A DNA stretch of 64,000 bases from Gossypium raimondii (lineage: Eukaryota; Streptophyta; Magnoliopsida; Malvales; Malvaceae), in the NCBI RefSeq assembly GCF_025698545.1, contig NC_068570.1, positions 41,931,924-41,995,923 on the forward strand, read 5' to 3'. The stretch's first letter is position 1. Each line of letters opens with the position of its first letter. Of this stretch, positions 1-11,913 are shown piece by piece. The notes beneath the pieces were generated by a model. That model was not told the DNA's origin. It made no database searches and saw only the letters and a program-made list of their open reading frames with translations. The position numbers and the translations under genes were made by a program.

Positions 1-392
1 TATTTTTTGCACCATCTCCATCCTCGGGACCATATTACACACCAATGCCAACAACAACATCGATGTATCTGCCATCACTTACAATTCCAACTTTCTATTC
101 ACAACCGGGTTATACGACACCATATACTTATCTACCTATAGTATCATAAACACCCAACATCATTGTTTTACAAAGGTGGGTCATCTTCGGAACTAGTTGT
201 TAAAACAACAGGCAATATATGATGGGATCCAAGGACACAAATGCACTCTTACACGGAGGAACGCGATGAAGATGAAAACCAACATGGAGGTCAAGGTGAA
301 GATGAAGAAGATAAGGAGCCAGAACCCTAACTACAACAAAATCCTCCTCGTAATCGACACCCACCGGGTTGTGGCACACATTCAGGCTGACA
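1..392 (+). pseudogene. C-terminal remnant of a plant mobile domain (PMD) protein
   Basis: Read from base 3, the frame gives a Pro/Tyr/Ser/Thr-rich tail (FFAPSPSSGPYYTPMP, then YTTPYTYLPIV) that ends at a stop near base 149. In other frames the downstream DNA encodes an acidic/basic stretch and a terminal NPPRNRHPPGCGTHSG-like motif at about 342-390. This low-complexity tail followed by a C-G-T-H-S end resembles the C-termini of transposon-associated plant mobile domain ('serine/threonine phosphatase 7 long form-like') proteins. The core domain lies outside the window, and several frameshifts and stops break the reading frame. It converges on the MULE transposase on the opposite strand, which fits the known association of PMD genes with MULEs. 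That linkage is inference. Confidence 0.5.
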
Positions 393-693
393 ATGCCAAT
401 GAATATTTTATTTTAAATTTTTGTCATGTAAATTACCATTTACTTTGTTAACTTTTAATTTGTATTATATTAAAATTTCTCATCCATAATGTACTTATTC
501 TAGCTATATAAAAAAAAGTTGTTATATTGTATTTTACATCAATAATATACTTATTTACAATCTAAGAAAAAAATTTTGTATTTTATTTCATATCAATAAT
601 ATATATCTATTTATAATCTACGAACTAAATGACAAAATTTTTTATATTGTATTCTACTATATTTTACATCAATAATATATACTTATTTACAAT
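393..693. other. AT-rich spacer
   Basis: About 300 bp of AT-rich DNA with short diverged repeats of a 'tacatcaataatatacttatttacaat' type at roughly 530-700. No coding region, RNA gene or clear terminal repeat is visible. It separates the converging PMD remnant and the MULE transposase remnant. Confidence 0.5.
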
Positions 694-3614
694 TTACCAA
701 AAATGAGAAACAATGAATAAATGAATAAATGAACAATTTGTTTGTTTGTTTCTTTCTTTATATGCCCAAACATAATTGAATAAAAGTTTTAATTTAGGTC
801 TTCTCTTCAATTTTGCCCCCAAGTGTGAACATGTTAGCTTATTATGCCCTAGGTTCCTACAATAACTATATAGCCTCATTTGGTCTATCCTCTCTTGAAT
901 ATACATATTGTCACGTATCTAAGTGGAATTCAATAGACCTTTTGGCTTGCAACGCAACATAATATATGGTACCAACTTGAATGGAGCGCTCGAGATAGGT
1001 GACCACATACTTTCATTTAGGACCAGTAGGAATTTAGATTTCCATACTTTATATATGCATTTTAGTTGTAAACTTCATCAACATAGCTTATGCAATCCAA
1101 ACGTGTCGAGGCACATGCAAAAATTACATGTGCACATGGAAAACGAAATGCTTGAAATTTCTCACAATTGTAGGTCTTTCGTCCAGGTATACACAGTACG
1201 ATCCCCCGATAATACCTTCGTCAGGTCAATGGAACTCTGTAACCTAAAATATTTGATTTGAACGTGAGTGATACAACGCAAACATAGAGTTCAATCTTTT
1301 GGAATTTTCTCTAATATATTTCATCACCTCCTAGCACCTAATGTAACTGCATTTATCTATCCAACATATTTTTCCATTTGCTTTGTAAACAAGTTTGATA
1401 AGTAAAAATATGTTTTTTTACCATTGAGGTTATCGACAAATGACGGGTCCCTTTCAATACGAAATTTATGCTTATATCGTAAACCTCTATCATATGATTG
1501 AGTCAACTACTCATTAGGTATCCCATCGAGGTATTCCGCACTATCTTTGTTTATAGCCCACAAGTTCTCCAACATTTCATGGAATCGATATTGTACAAGC
1601 TTGTACCTTGTCGAAGAAAATATAGAGTATATCCATGAATGCAAACAATGTCTATGTTAAAAAATGATATAGAAAATAATGGCTAGTACGTATCCATGTT
1701 AATAACATGTTGCTATTCAGTATCCTTATGATATCGGCCAATGCAATTAGACTCTATATGACGTATACAATACCTATGCTGTGCATGGTCCTAGTGGCTT
1801 CCACACCAATCAATTGCAACCTATATTTCGGGTCCCTTATCAGAAATGATGCATATATCGTGTTGTCGCACAACATGCCTTGTCAAGTTAGTTAAGAAGA
1901 AATTGCAAGCATCACTATATTTTCCTTCTGTTATTACAAAAGCTATTGGAAGGTTTTCTCGATTACCATCCTATACAACAACGAACTATAATCGATGCTC
2001 ATATCTGTCATAAATGAATTTGGCGTCAATTTGGAGTAATGGCTTATAGTATCATAATGTTGCAATGCATTGCTTGAATGTAAAAAAAATGATGGAAAAC
2101 TCTTTTCCCTTGGACTAATCAATTATCATTATACACAGGTTTCATTTGCAGATCGGTTACAGTACCTGAGACATACTGGTTTAGTACCTAACACCGTTGC
2201 CACAAATCATTATATGATTTATCCCACCCGTTATGTATATTTTCCATAGCCTTTTTTTTACAACTCATGCCTTGTAGTACAACCGGTGTAATCATACTGA
2301 CTACGAATATTGACAATCAAAACCAACATGTGAATCCTAGGACTTGTTTTCACCATAGGTAAGATAACGTGAAAGATCATGTCAGAATCCAATTTCGGAT
2401 GATCCTTTGATATACTTGCAACAACACAAGTATGTAGAGCGTTATATTTCTTAATTGTCCAAAACCCCGTCTTCTTTCTCAATAATTCCATAAGTTTTCA
2501 TGGAAATCTATTGTCACACATTGCACATTTGGCCTCATATTTTTCTGATCGGGATTTTGTAACATGGAAGTTGACCCCATGCTTTATGTTATACCGCTTC
2601 ACTATAGCAACAAAAGCATCTTTCGAGGAAAACTCCATTCTAACTTGTAAATCGTTGATATTTAATGTAAAACTTGCATGACCCAGTCTTATGTAAGGAA
2701 GTTTTGGAAATTCTAACCCACGTTCAGTACGAAGGTCGAAATTAAGCATGTGGGGTGGAGGTGCATATTTCGTGAAATTCGAATAGGTTCCTCTAGCATT
2801 TTTGGACCTTCTTTGTCGAAACCACTCTCTTCTGGTTCAGTAGGAATGACATCTGGTTCAAAAAATAATGTAATTTCTGAACCATCTAATCTAGACTCCT
2901 GAATTTGATCATTATTACTTTCATGTCCCTCTTCGTTCTTAGCTCATTATTCATTATCAACCCTAATTGCATGTTCAAGGTTGGATGCCACTTCACTGAT
3001 GCAATTTATTTATGTTATAACCAAAATTACTTACGAATTGCCCACCGGTGTAACTTTTTGGCATACTCGCATAAGTATGTCTAGTATAGAACATCGACAT
3101 TCAGAAGTTTAAAATCAAAAGAACTAATAGAATGTCGTGTCGGGGTGTTGAAGTTTGGGTTACCAACTAACCTCGACTATTGGATAGACTGTGCACCAAA
3201 TTTGAAATCGAGGGCTGAAACTGATGAATGCCTTCCTATTGATGATTCTAGCATTTCTTGATAAAAGCTTTGTAACAATGCTGTGAACCTACTGCACAAC
3301 TGTGTGGTTGGACTTTCTGCTTCTTTTTCCTGATAGGCATTAATTGGAACTATTGTCAAACTCGGAGCACCTTCATCGATGTCGAGAAAATAGGCATATA
3401 ACTCTTGTATAGTATTTCCACTAGAGTAATGCGAATTGAGCATCGCCTCGACCTCCATGTTGCCTGTGAGCTCTAATATATCATATCTAACGGGGTTCAA
3501 TGACGTTAGATATCTATATTTCAAGCTCAAAATTCTTCTACGTCTTGAACTCGTCACTTTCCTCCTAAATTTTGACCAAAGCTTGTACAGTTTTATGCTC
3601 CAGTTGAAAGCCAA
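694..3614 (-). pseudogene. MuDR/MULE transposase (mudrA-like), decayed
   Basis: Transposase of a Mutator-like DNA transposon, readable across almost its full length but broken by many stops and frameshifts. In order on the minus strand: an N-terminal region (3614-3177, LNPVRYDILELTG); the MuDR N-terminal zinc-binding region (2749-2498, FSSKDAFVAIVKRYNIKHGV), then KTGFWTIKKYN...HTCV at 2490-2258; a GWDKSYNDLW segment; and the DDE-type core around 2000-1700 (FVITEGKYSDACNFFLTNL, then CIISDKGPE). Next comes a SWIM zinc finger at about 1185-1085 (NCEKFQAFRFPCAHV) and a C-terminal zinc knuckle near 855 (SYCRNLGHNKLTC, first Cys replaced by Tyr). No start-to-stop frame survives, so it is not functional. 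No terminal inverted repeats were resolved. Confidence 0.85.
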
Positions 3615-3879
3615 TTCTAAAGATTGAGCTGATACAAAAACAACCCTAATTTCAGTTTCACAAATTTAACTATTGTAATAAATAACGGCGCTAATTTATC
3701 TACTCATCTTCAACCAAATAACCTATTTCACATGTTAAAAAACCAAAACATTATAGAGGAAAATGAGTACACATTATTCAAATTCAAACAATGACACTTA
3801 CGTAAACTAATTTACTTTGTTAGGTTGATTTTTTAAATTCAGAATTTTAACATAAACAATCTTCTCCTTATGAAAAAAA
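3615..3879. other. Spacer between MULE and copia remnants
   Basis: AT-rich stretch with no recognised gene. It probably contains the MULE 5' region and the 3' truncation point of the copia element. No LTR is present here although the copia element should have one, so its 3' LTR has been deleted. Confidence 0.4.
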
Positions 3880-6800
3880 TTTGCGAGGAAAATTAGTATG
3901 GAACCTCTACACATAATGTATTCATTTTATAGGAAATACAAGCTTGTGATACATCTATCGTTTTATTATTTCGATCCCTAAGAATTCAAATTCCAGGAAT
4001 ATAACTAGTTTCACCCAAGTTCTTCATGCTAAACTTTTTAGATAACCATAATTTAACCGATGACAATTCTCCTACATCATTTTCGATACGTAGAATATCA
4101 TCGACATAAAAAATGAGGAAGACCACATTTTTGTCATTTATATGCTTATAAACAAAAGGTTTATCAGATTTTTTCTCAAACCCAAAAGTATTGATCGTTT
4201 GATCAAATATTTTATTCCATGAGTGGGATGCTTGCTTAAGTCCATAAATGAATCTTAGTAATTTGCAAACTTTCTGCTCCTTTCCTTTGACAACATATCC
4301 AGTGAGTTGAGCAATGTAAATGGTCTCATGAAGATAGTCATTTAAAAATGTTGTCTTGACATCCATTTTCCAGATCTTGTAATTGAAAGTAGTGACAATG
4401 GATAAGAGTATGCAGATAGACTTGAGCATGGCTACTGGAGAGAAGGTCTCATCGTAATTGATGTCTTCTTTCTGTGTATAACATTTACTTACAAGTCTAG
4501 ATTTATGTGTTTCTGCTTTCTCTTATACATTTCTCTTCTTCTTATAGATCCACTTACACCCTATAGGTTTAATCCCAATCAATAAGTTTATAAGTTCCCA
4601 CACCATATTGGACTTCATCGAATCCATCTTAGTATCCATGACCTGTTTCTAGAGCTTGGAATCAACGTTCTGCATAGTCTCCTCGTAAGTGAGTGGATCA
4701 TCATCCTCATGATTGGTTTTCGTATTACAAATATTACCATCATAGATGAAAAAGCCCGATTTTTTAGAAAAACACACACTACAATGAATTCCCCTATCTT
4801 GTTGATTGTTTGTAGATCTTTCTACAACTTTCTTGAGAATTGAACTTGGTGATTATTCTACAAATCCTGAAAGTTGCTCGAGTATCACTTTACTATGAGG
4901 CTTAAAGTTATCCATGTATCTTTCCTAAAGTAAATTAGCATGAGTAGAAACTTTAATCATATTATCTTTTGGGTTATAGAATAATCCACCCTTTGTTCCT
5001 TTCAGTTATCTTACAAACATGCACAATTTTGTCCATGCATCCAACTTCTTTGCATCCTTATCCAGAATGTGTACTAGACAACCCCATATTCTAAAGTGAT
5101 TTAGAGCGAGTTTCTTTCCATGCCACAGTTCATAAGATGTCCACAAGCATACTTGGTTGGCATATCATTCGGAATATAACAAGTCATTTGTATCGCATAT
5201 CCGCAAAAGGAAGTAGGGAGTTGTGAATAGCTTAACATTGAACGAATCATGTCAAGCAAGGTTTTAATCCTTCTCTCCGCTACATCATTCTACTATGGAG
5301 TGCTCGACATAGTCAACTAGGATAAAATCTCATTCTCTATGAGGTATCCTAAGAACTCGTCAGACAAGTATTCCCCACCTCGATCAAACCAAAGATTCTT
5401 TATGGATAACCCTAATTTTTTCCACTTCCGCATGAAACTCTCAAAATTTATCAAAGGTTTCGATCTTACAGTGCATTAGGTACACATATCCATATCGAGA
5501 ATAGTCGTCGATGAAAGTCACGTAATAATTGTAACCTCCTCGGGCACTAATGCTCATGGGACCACATACATAAGTGTGCACTAAATCTAAAAGTTGGTTG
5601 ACCCTTGTACCATTCGTATTAAAATACCTCATAGTCATTTTACCTTATGAGCAAAATTCACATTGTGGAAGATAACTTCCTTAAGCATACTTAATGGACC
5701 ATCTTTCATGAGTCGAGTATTATTTCTTGGTTAATATGACTAAGTCTTAAGTACCATAGGTACCCCTCATTAGAGCTAGAAGTTTTAAGCTTCTTATTTA
5801 CCATTTCAATTTCAAACATCGAATAGTTATTTGGTTTGATAGAAAAGAGATTATTTTCCATCCATCCATTACAAATCAATGAATGATTTCTTTAAATAGC
5901 AATCCCTTTATTGAATTCACAGAATAACCAACATTAAAAAAATGCTACAAAAATTAAGTTCCTCTTAAAATGAGGTACATAAAAAATGTCCTTTAAAATA
6001 ATCTTCCTAAAATTATCAAAATGTAAAATAAACTCTCCCACTGCTTCAACTGAAACATAGCTCCCATCTCTGGTTTGCAACGTGAGGTTCTTGTCACGTA
6101 GACTTCTCATTTCGTTGAACTCCTATAAAGAAACACACACATGGTTAATGGCTCCAAAATCAATAACCTGGTTGTTAATTGATTCTTCCACTAAGCAAGC
6201 TTCAACCACAAAGAGTGTCATACTTTTACCCTTTTCGGCTAGGTAATTCAAATACTCATTGCAGTTTGATCTAAAGTGCCATTTCCTGTTACAGAATAAA
6301 TGTTTGATCGTTTTTGGATCTTTTGACTTCTTAGCCTTCTTCATTTCCACACGAGGTGGAATCAAAGACTTAGTTGGTTTCTTCTTTCCCTTAGCTTTCT
6401 ACTTCTCTTTAGAAGACGAGGGGCCCACAACTAAGTTTGCCTCAGGTTTCTCCTAAACTAGCTTACCACCATCCAACATCAACTCATAGGATTGTAACTC
6501 CTCTATGAGCTGAGTCAAAGTAAGTGTCTCGTTCCCTAAGTTGTAAATGGCCCTAAAGCTAGAGAACTCTTTGGTCAAGGATTTGAACAATAATTCAATC
6601 TGAGTGTTCACGTCTAGTTCAGCCCCATTTCCCTTCGCTTCCGCAAATAATCTCATAAAATTAAGCATATGTTCTTTGACCGGACTACCGGGTTTCTTCT
6701 AAAAGTTCATCAAATTTGTAATAGCGGATTGTTCAGCCAATGCGACTTGGTTTCCGAGAAAAGTTTCCAAATTTTTCATGATTTCTTTAGTAGTACAAAA

Positions 6801-8612
6801 ATTCTTGTGTTGCTTTTGGAGTACAATACTCATGCTCGCTAACATATAACATCGAGCAATCGAGCAAAAATCTCTCTAGCGATTTCTCGCTTTGGGCTGA
6901 GCTTTAGTTGGGCAAGGTTCATCAAGGACGAATTTGTGTTTCTCATAGCTGAAAATTATCAGCAAGTTCTGTTTCATTCTTTAAAGGTATCCCCATTCAA
7001 TTTATTCTCTATAAGAATGCTAATAAGAGGAGTATGCAACATATTTGAATTGGAAAACAATAAATATTCACTAATTACTATCTTTGTATTAAGCAAATAT
7101 TTTCATTTCAGCAACATATCAAGAATGTAGTATGATGCATGCATCTTATATTAAAACCATGCAAAACATTTTTTCGTTGCTACAATTATTCTCACACCTA
7201 TCAATCATTTTGCCTTGAGGTCCCATGATTAACTAGCAAGAATATGGATTACATCCAATCAGTTCATGAATCTTAATTTTCAAGACTCCACATGGACCAA
7301 TGATCATTTAACATTCGACTATCATCTCTAGCTTAAATATCGTTTCTTGGGAAACTATTTAATAAAAGACGATCTTGAGTATGTAACAATTGACTTAACA
7401 CCCATCATGAACATGCTTTCATTTGTGAGTCATCTTGGGACAATCTCATTGAGAGTCATGCATGACTAGTTGTCCTTAAAAGGAAATCTAATCCAATGAA
7501 CCCACATGATAAAGTTTCCCTAGAGGTGCGGCTAAGGTAGGAATCGACTCGAAACTTTATCGTGCTATCACTTAAGGACCATCAATAGAGGTCGTAGGTC
7601 TTGTTCGAGGGCCTTCTCTCACTCAATATTAAAAAAAATGCAAGGTTTTGATCCCTATTTCAAGAATGATCATACAATAATCCTAGTGGCATTCTTACCT
7701 AATCTATATGACATGCTTCCAATATATGCATGACATGTTATAAAAATTTTATAATATTCACATTCATTTATTCATAAGAATCAATTAATCATAAAAAAAA
7801 TAATTTTGGTTCTCCACAAATTTTCTTTTAAGGGAAAATCGAAGAAATGAATGTGAACCGTGCACCAAGTAGGGTCCCAAGAAAGGGAGGTGACTCATAT
7901 TTGAGCACCTAAAAACCAAGTCTTTCCTTGCTAGAGCCAATCCTAGTCATGCACCTTTTCATTACCACACTTCTCACAGCAGTCGAATAACCTAAAGAAG
8001 TGAATGGAACAATACAGCACATGTATTTTCTCATTACCACACTTATTTTTAAATTGATCAACTATGGATCATTTCATACATATATATCAAAATTATAATA
8101 TAACATAATATAAATAATATAAATAATTATAAAATAGATATATAATAAGATTGGTAATTAAAATATAATTTTCAGCCAAGGTTCCCATGGTTCTATATCT
8201 AGAAAATAAATGAAAAACAAAAGAAATTACACAATTTTTCACCACAAGGCATGCATTGGGTCTTTAACCGCCATCACTCCATCTTCTCCTCATCACAAAC
8301 TCTTTTTGGAAAAATTATATTTAAATCCTATGTTAGTTTTTGATTCACAAGAATTCTATGAATTAAACAAAACAATCATACATGGGGATGATAGGCCACT
8401 GTCTATTTTCTAAGAACCACAACCTTAGCACAAAGTAGCAATTATATAACAAATATATAATATCACATCCATTCTCATATATAACTCGAAACATGCATAA
8501 GATCTAAAGAATGTCACATTCTATGTAATCGAATCATTCAAGAAGAAGAGAAATCATTTTGGATTATTTGTTTATATTTATAGATAGAGCACAACTTGAC
8601 TTTGATACCAAC
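3880..8612 (-). pseudogene. Ty1/copia gag-pol internal region, 3'-truncated
   Basis: Decayed copia polyprotein on the minus strand. Gag (UBN2 type) lies at about 6840-6453 (ELDVNTQIELLFKSL; LTQLIEELQSYELML). The zinc knuckle at 6300-6250 has lost its first Cys (FCNRKWHFRSNC). Integrase is at about 5700-5100, with FIDDYSRYGYVYLM and the second catalytic region WFDRGGEYLSDEF; the first Asp is replaced. RT is at 4600-3980, with WKMDVKTTFLNDYL, LLRFIYGLKQASHSWN and FYVDDIL. The frame fades after LRDRNNKTIDVSQ near 3930, before RNase H. The 1.6 kb from about 7000 to 8600 is the untranslated leader and has no convincing ORF. The PBS and the 5' LTR follow on the right. RNase H and the 3' LTR are missing. 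Confidence 0.85.
8603..8612 (-). other. Copia primer-binding site
   Basis: Plus-strand tgataccaac reads GTTGGTATCA on the minus strand, the canonical copia PBS complementary to the 3' end of initiator tRNA-Met. It lies directly against the inner edge of the LTR (…TTTTCAACA on the minus strand), which fixes the orientation of the copia element. Confidence 0.8.
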
Positions 8613-10062
8613 TGTTGAAAATTGAGTTTGAAAAATGCAACGAAAAATAAGTTTAAAGGAAAAACTAGAGTTTCAAATTTTTTTCCAAAACAAAAAAAAA
8701 ATTGGCTGTGATATCTAAAGTAATAAACACTTAATTAAAATTTTTCATTTTTCGATTCGTTCAGGATGAACGCTTCAACTGAGTGGTCTTCTCCACTATC
8801 CTCAAGCTGCCAAGTGTGGGCTCGTTTCAAATAAGAAAATTTTTCACAAAATTACTAGTGGGATAATTTTGCAATTTCTCTAAACTTTTGAGCCAAGTTG
8901 TAAATAAGAGAAATATCTCTAGAAATTTTGTGAAATAATTTCTTCAGAGAATTTTCTCTCTACAACTTTTTTTTTAATTTAAGTGTGAAAAAGAATGACC
9001 CAATGCTCTCTTTTTATAGGGAGAGTTTAGAGAGTTCAACTATAATTAAAATTAATTACTTTAATATTAAATTTAATATTAAATATATTAAATTAATAGA
9101 ATATTTGTCTACAAGATAAATTTTAAATTAAATTTAATATTAGAGCTATTAAAATAAAATTATTATTGGAATAGTTAATCTGAAATAAATTATATTGTAG
9201 AGTCCCTGTAGGAATATGATTCCTCCATTGCTTGACTGCTGAAGGACCACCCGCCGACCACCGAAATGTCATTGCTGCCATCGTCGGCACCGTCATGTTT
9301 GGTGCTGCCATCCCAGGTGCGACACCCTCATGGCACCCCAAGCCGGTGCGATCCAGGCCAGTGATTGCCCAATCGATCTAACTTGCAACCAGTTGGACTA
9401 TCGACTCAATTCAACCAATTTTTGGGTCACGATCTCGGTTTTGGGTTCTTGGGCCCAATTTTCAATTTCAGGTCCAATTTTCAAGTTTAATTACCTATTG
9501 GGCCAATTTTTTGACTTGAAAATTAATTTTAAAAATATCATATTAATTGTAATTAGTTTGATTAATTTAATTTTACTTGATCAAAATTAATTTCCCCAAA
9601 AATCACTCAGATTTTCCAAATTAATTTTTCAAGAAAGTTCTTTAATCAAATTCTCTTGTTGAACAATTCTCATGACTGCCTATTAATTCCACATCGAATA
9701 AATTGACTCAATTAAGTTATCTCCAAAGTCAAAATTTTCTTTTGATTCAAATGCAACCCGACCGAGCTTTTGTTGAGCTAGTAGAGAGACCAATCAGACA
9801 TATACAATTAGGCTCTAGTAATTGCAATTATGTCAAGAAGCATCATTCTGATAATTCACAATTTACTTAATCATGAAATCAGTCCACAAAAAGTACCATG
9901 ATTGAAAACTCCTTATTGTATACTCTTTACGAAAGTAGTTCATCAAACTGCTTTGTCTAATGACCTCGTCATGTGTGTGTTACCCTTATATGATATCTTT
10001 GATTCCTTTGAGTTAAATCCATTCACCAAATACAATCTATTTTATCTCATTATCACTAGTCA
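8613..10062 (-). repeat. 5' LTR of the copia element
   Basis: The inner edge is well defined by the PBS (plus-strand tgttgaaaatt). The outer edge is placed at plus-strand ...cactagtca near 10062, where similarity to the Athila LTR begins at cttcttaa. That gives a TG...CA unit of about 1.45 kb. With no second LTR copy in the window, the outer edge is inferred only from this junction. If right, the element inserted into, or recombined with, the Athila LTR. Confidence 0.55.
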
Positions 10063-10909
10063 GTCTTCTTAAAGTTTTGTTGGCTAAGGGAAATGAGATG
10101 CTATGCATGGGAATGTAGAGAGGAAATGAGAGAATAGTTGAATGAGGAATGTCGAGATGATTAAGGAATGAAGGTATGAGGGATAATTGAAATGGGTAAT
10201 GAGTGGGGGTATTTATACTTGAAGTGGATGGTAGAGTTTACTAAAAATAGGGATTTGAATCCCTCCATTTTCTCCATTGCTTGGTGGGCCACATATAGTG
10301 GAAGTAGGTGGATGGTGGTTACTTTATTTGAGCATAGAATCATGATAAATTTAGGCATGGGTTGGACGGTTTCAGGGGTAATCTTTTTGTGTTGATTTCT
10401 AATGACTCTCTAAATATAGGGATCTCCAAATAAGTGTCCCAAAAGAAATTTTTGGGCATCCAACATGCTTGTGCCAAATTTGGGCTTGACTCCCCCTTAT
10501 TAGACGGTTTCATAACCCACTAAGCTTGTCAGACTTGACCATCATGTATCATCTTTTTTATTGGGTCAAATTAACACCTTAATGACCCATTTAGCATGGT
10601 TTTGTCATCCAACATGGGAAATAAATAGCTTATGTTCATGAAACTTTATAATAAACTCCATATTATATCATCTCCATGGTTCCCTCGATAATAAAATATA
10701 ACACATTAATAATTAACATGAAATAATTTAAATTATGCACAAAATTAATACAATAAAGCTTATATTTGCATTTTTATAAATTCATGCCCATCATCAAAAT
10801 ATAAATAAAATCCACTTAATTAATTAACAAATACTCGAGATTAGTATTATTATTAAGTAAAAAGGTGGTAAAAAATGACTAGAAAAACCCTATAAATTTA
10901 GAGTTTACA
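10063..10909 (-). repeat. Athila element 1, 3' LTR (truncated)
   Basis: About 850 bp clearly similar to 19652-20335: both share ttgaatgaggg, gagtgggggtatttatacttgaag, cccacatatagtgg-like and tcatgcccatcat segments. It ends in gagtttaca at 10909, so the minus strand starts TGTAAACTC. Compared with the other LTR it contains an extra ~150 bp (10565-10715). That block is also present in the solo LTR at 28438-30255, so the other LTR lost it. The region beyond 10063 has no match to this family. Confidence 0.8.
10210..10217 (-). promoter_or_regulatory. Athila LTR TATA box
   Basis: TATAAATA on the minus strand. The same box sits at the equivalent place in the other three LTRs of this family (19808-19815, 24211-24218 and 29120-29127), each followed by a C/T-rich stretch. 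This makes it the likely core promoter of the LTR. Confidence 0.6.
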
Positions 10910-10922
10910 CACCCCTAAACTT
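10910..10922 (-). other. Athila polypurine tract
   Basis: On the minus strand AAGTTTAGGGGTG directly precedes the TGTAAACTC start of the 3' LTR. This is the position and composition expected for the plus-strand primer of a Ty3/gypsy element. Confidence 0.65.
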
Positions 10923-11913
10923 AATCCATTGCTTGTCTCGAGCAATGTTTCATATAAAGCACAACTTTTGCTAAGGCAAATTTTTACAATAAGTTTAAGT
11001 AGCATCAATGTTTGCATACAATCATGCATCAACAAAATCATTCTCACAAACTTTTTTTATTGATAAGTCGCTCATATGCAAACATTATTTCAAAATTTTA
11101 TTCTAAGTGCGGAAAAATGCTAAACAGGTCATAGAGTACATGCTTCTCTAGATCATACATAACATTCACCATTCGTTCAAAGTTTTCTTATCAATCTAAC
11201 AAAGCAATCACAAGATCTAATGTAATGGTCCTCATATGTTGAACTTAGCAATTGCTCTCCACTAATGTAGTTGGCATAATCATCAAAATCAATAGGTCTT
11301 TTATAATGTTGTAATGGGGCTAGGCTTAAGGTAGGGATAAACAGAAGTGAATTTTTTGGTTCAGTAATCTTAACCCTAACTTTGCCTTGGATCTTTCCGA
11401 CATACATCCTTCCTACTAATGGGTTCTTCACCCCCAAACTTAATTTTGAAGCATATACCCAATATTTCTCCTTACTTTGAGTATTTATTTTGCTTTTTTT
11501 GCTTCACATTTGAATAGAGCTTTTTTTAAAACATACAAAGAACATGTACATCTTTTCGAATTTTTTCTTGATCTTTGCTCATCAAGATAAGTATAGTTAA
11601 GATAGGTGGAAAAATAAGATAAAATTTAAAAGGATGGTAGCATGACTTATAATATAGGTAAATAGCGATAAAGTAGGCTTTAAGGTTCAAATTAAGGTTT
11701 CAAGGGTCAATATTTATATGGTAGGCTTGGAAGGCTCAAATGATCCAAAGAAAATTTACCTAAATCATGTTTAAATTCTTATGCCTCCTATGATTTCGCC
11801 TCAAGAAAGTTACTAAGTCAATTCTAAGAACTTAAACCTTTATGCATGTATGTTAGAACTTAGGAACAAAAGTGTTAAAGATATTCTTTAAAGTATTTCG
11901 TAATGTATCATCT
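10923..11913 (-). other. Athila 3' untranslated internal region
   Basis: About 1 kb between the last ORF and the polypurine tract, AT-rich. A 260-bp open frame at 11177-11437 has no recognisable motif. I see nothing further that can be supported. Confidence 0.4.

Noticed and set aside
11177..11437. 86-codon minus-strand open frame after the Athila env-position ORF.
   Set aside because: No motif shared with Athila proteins; probably chance in the 3' untranslated region.
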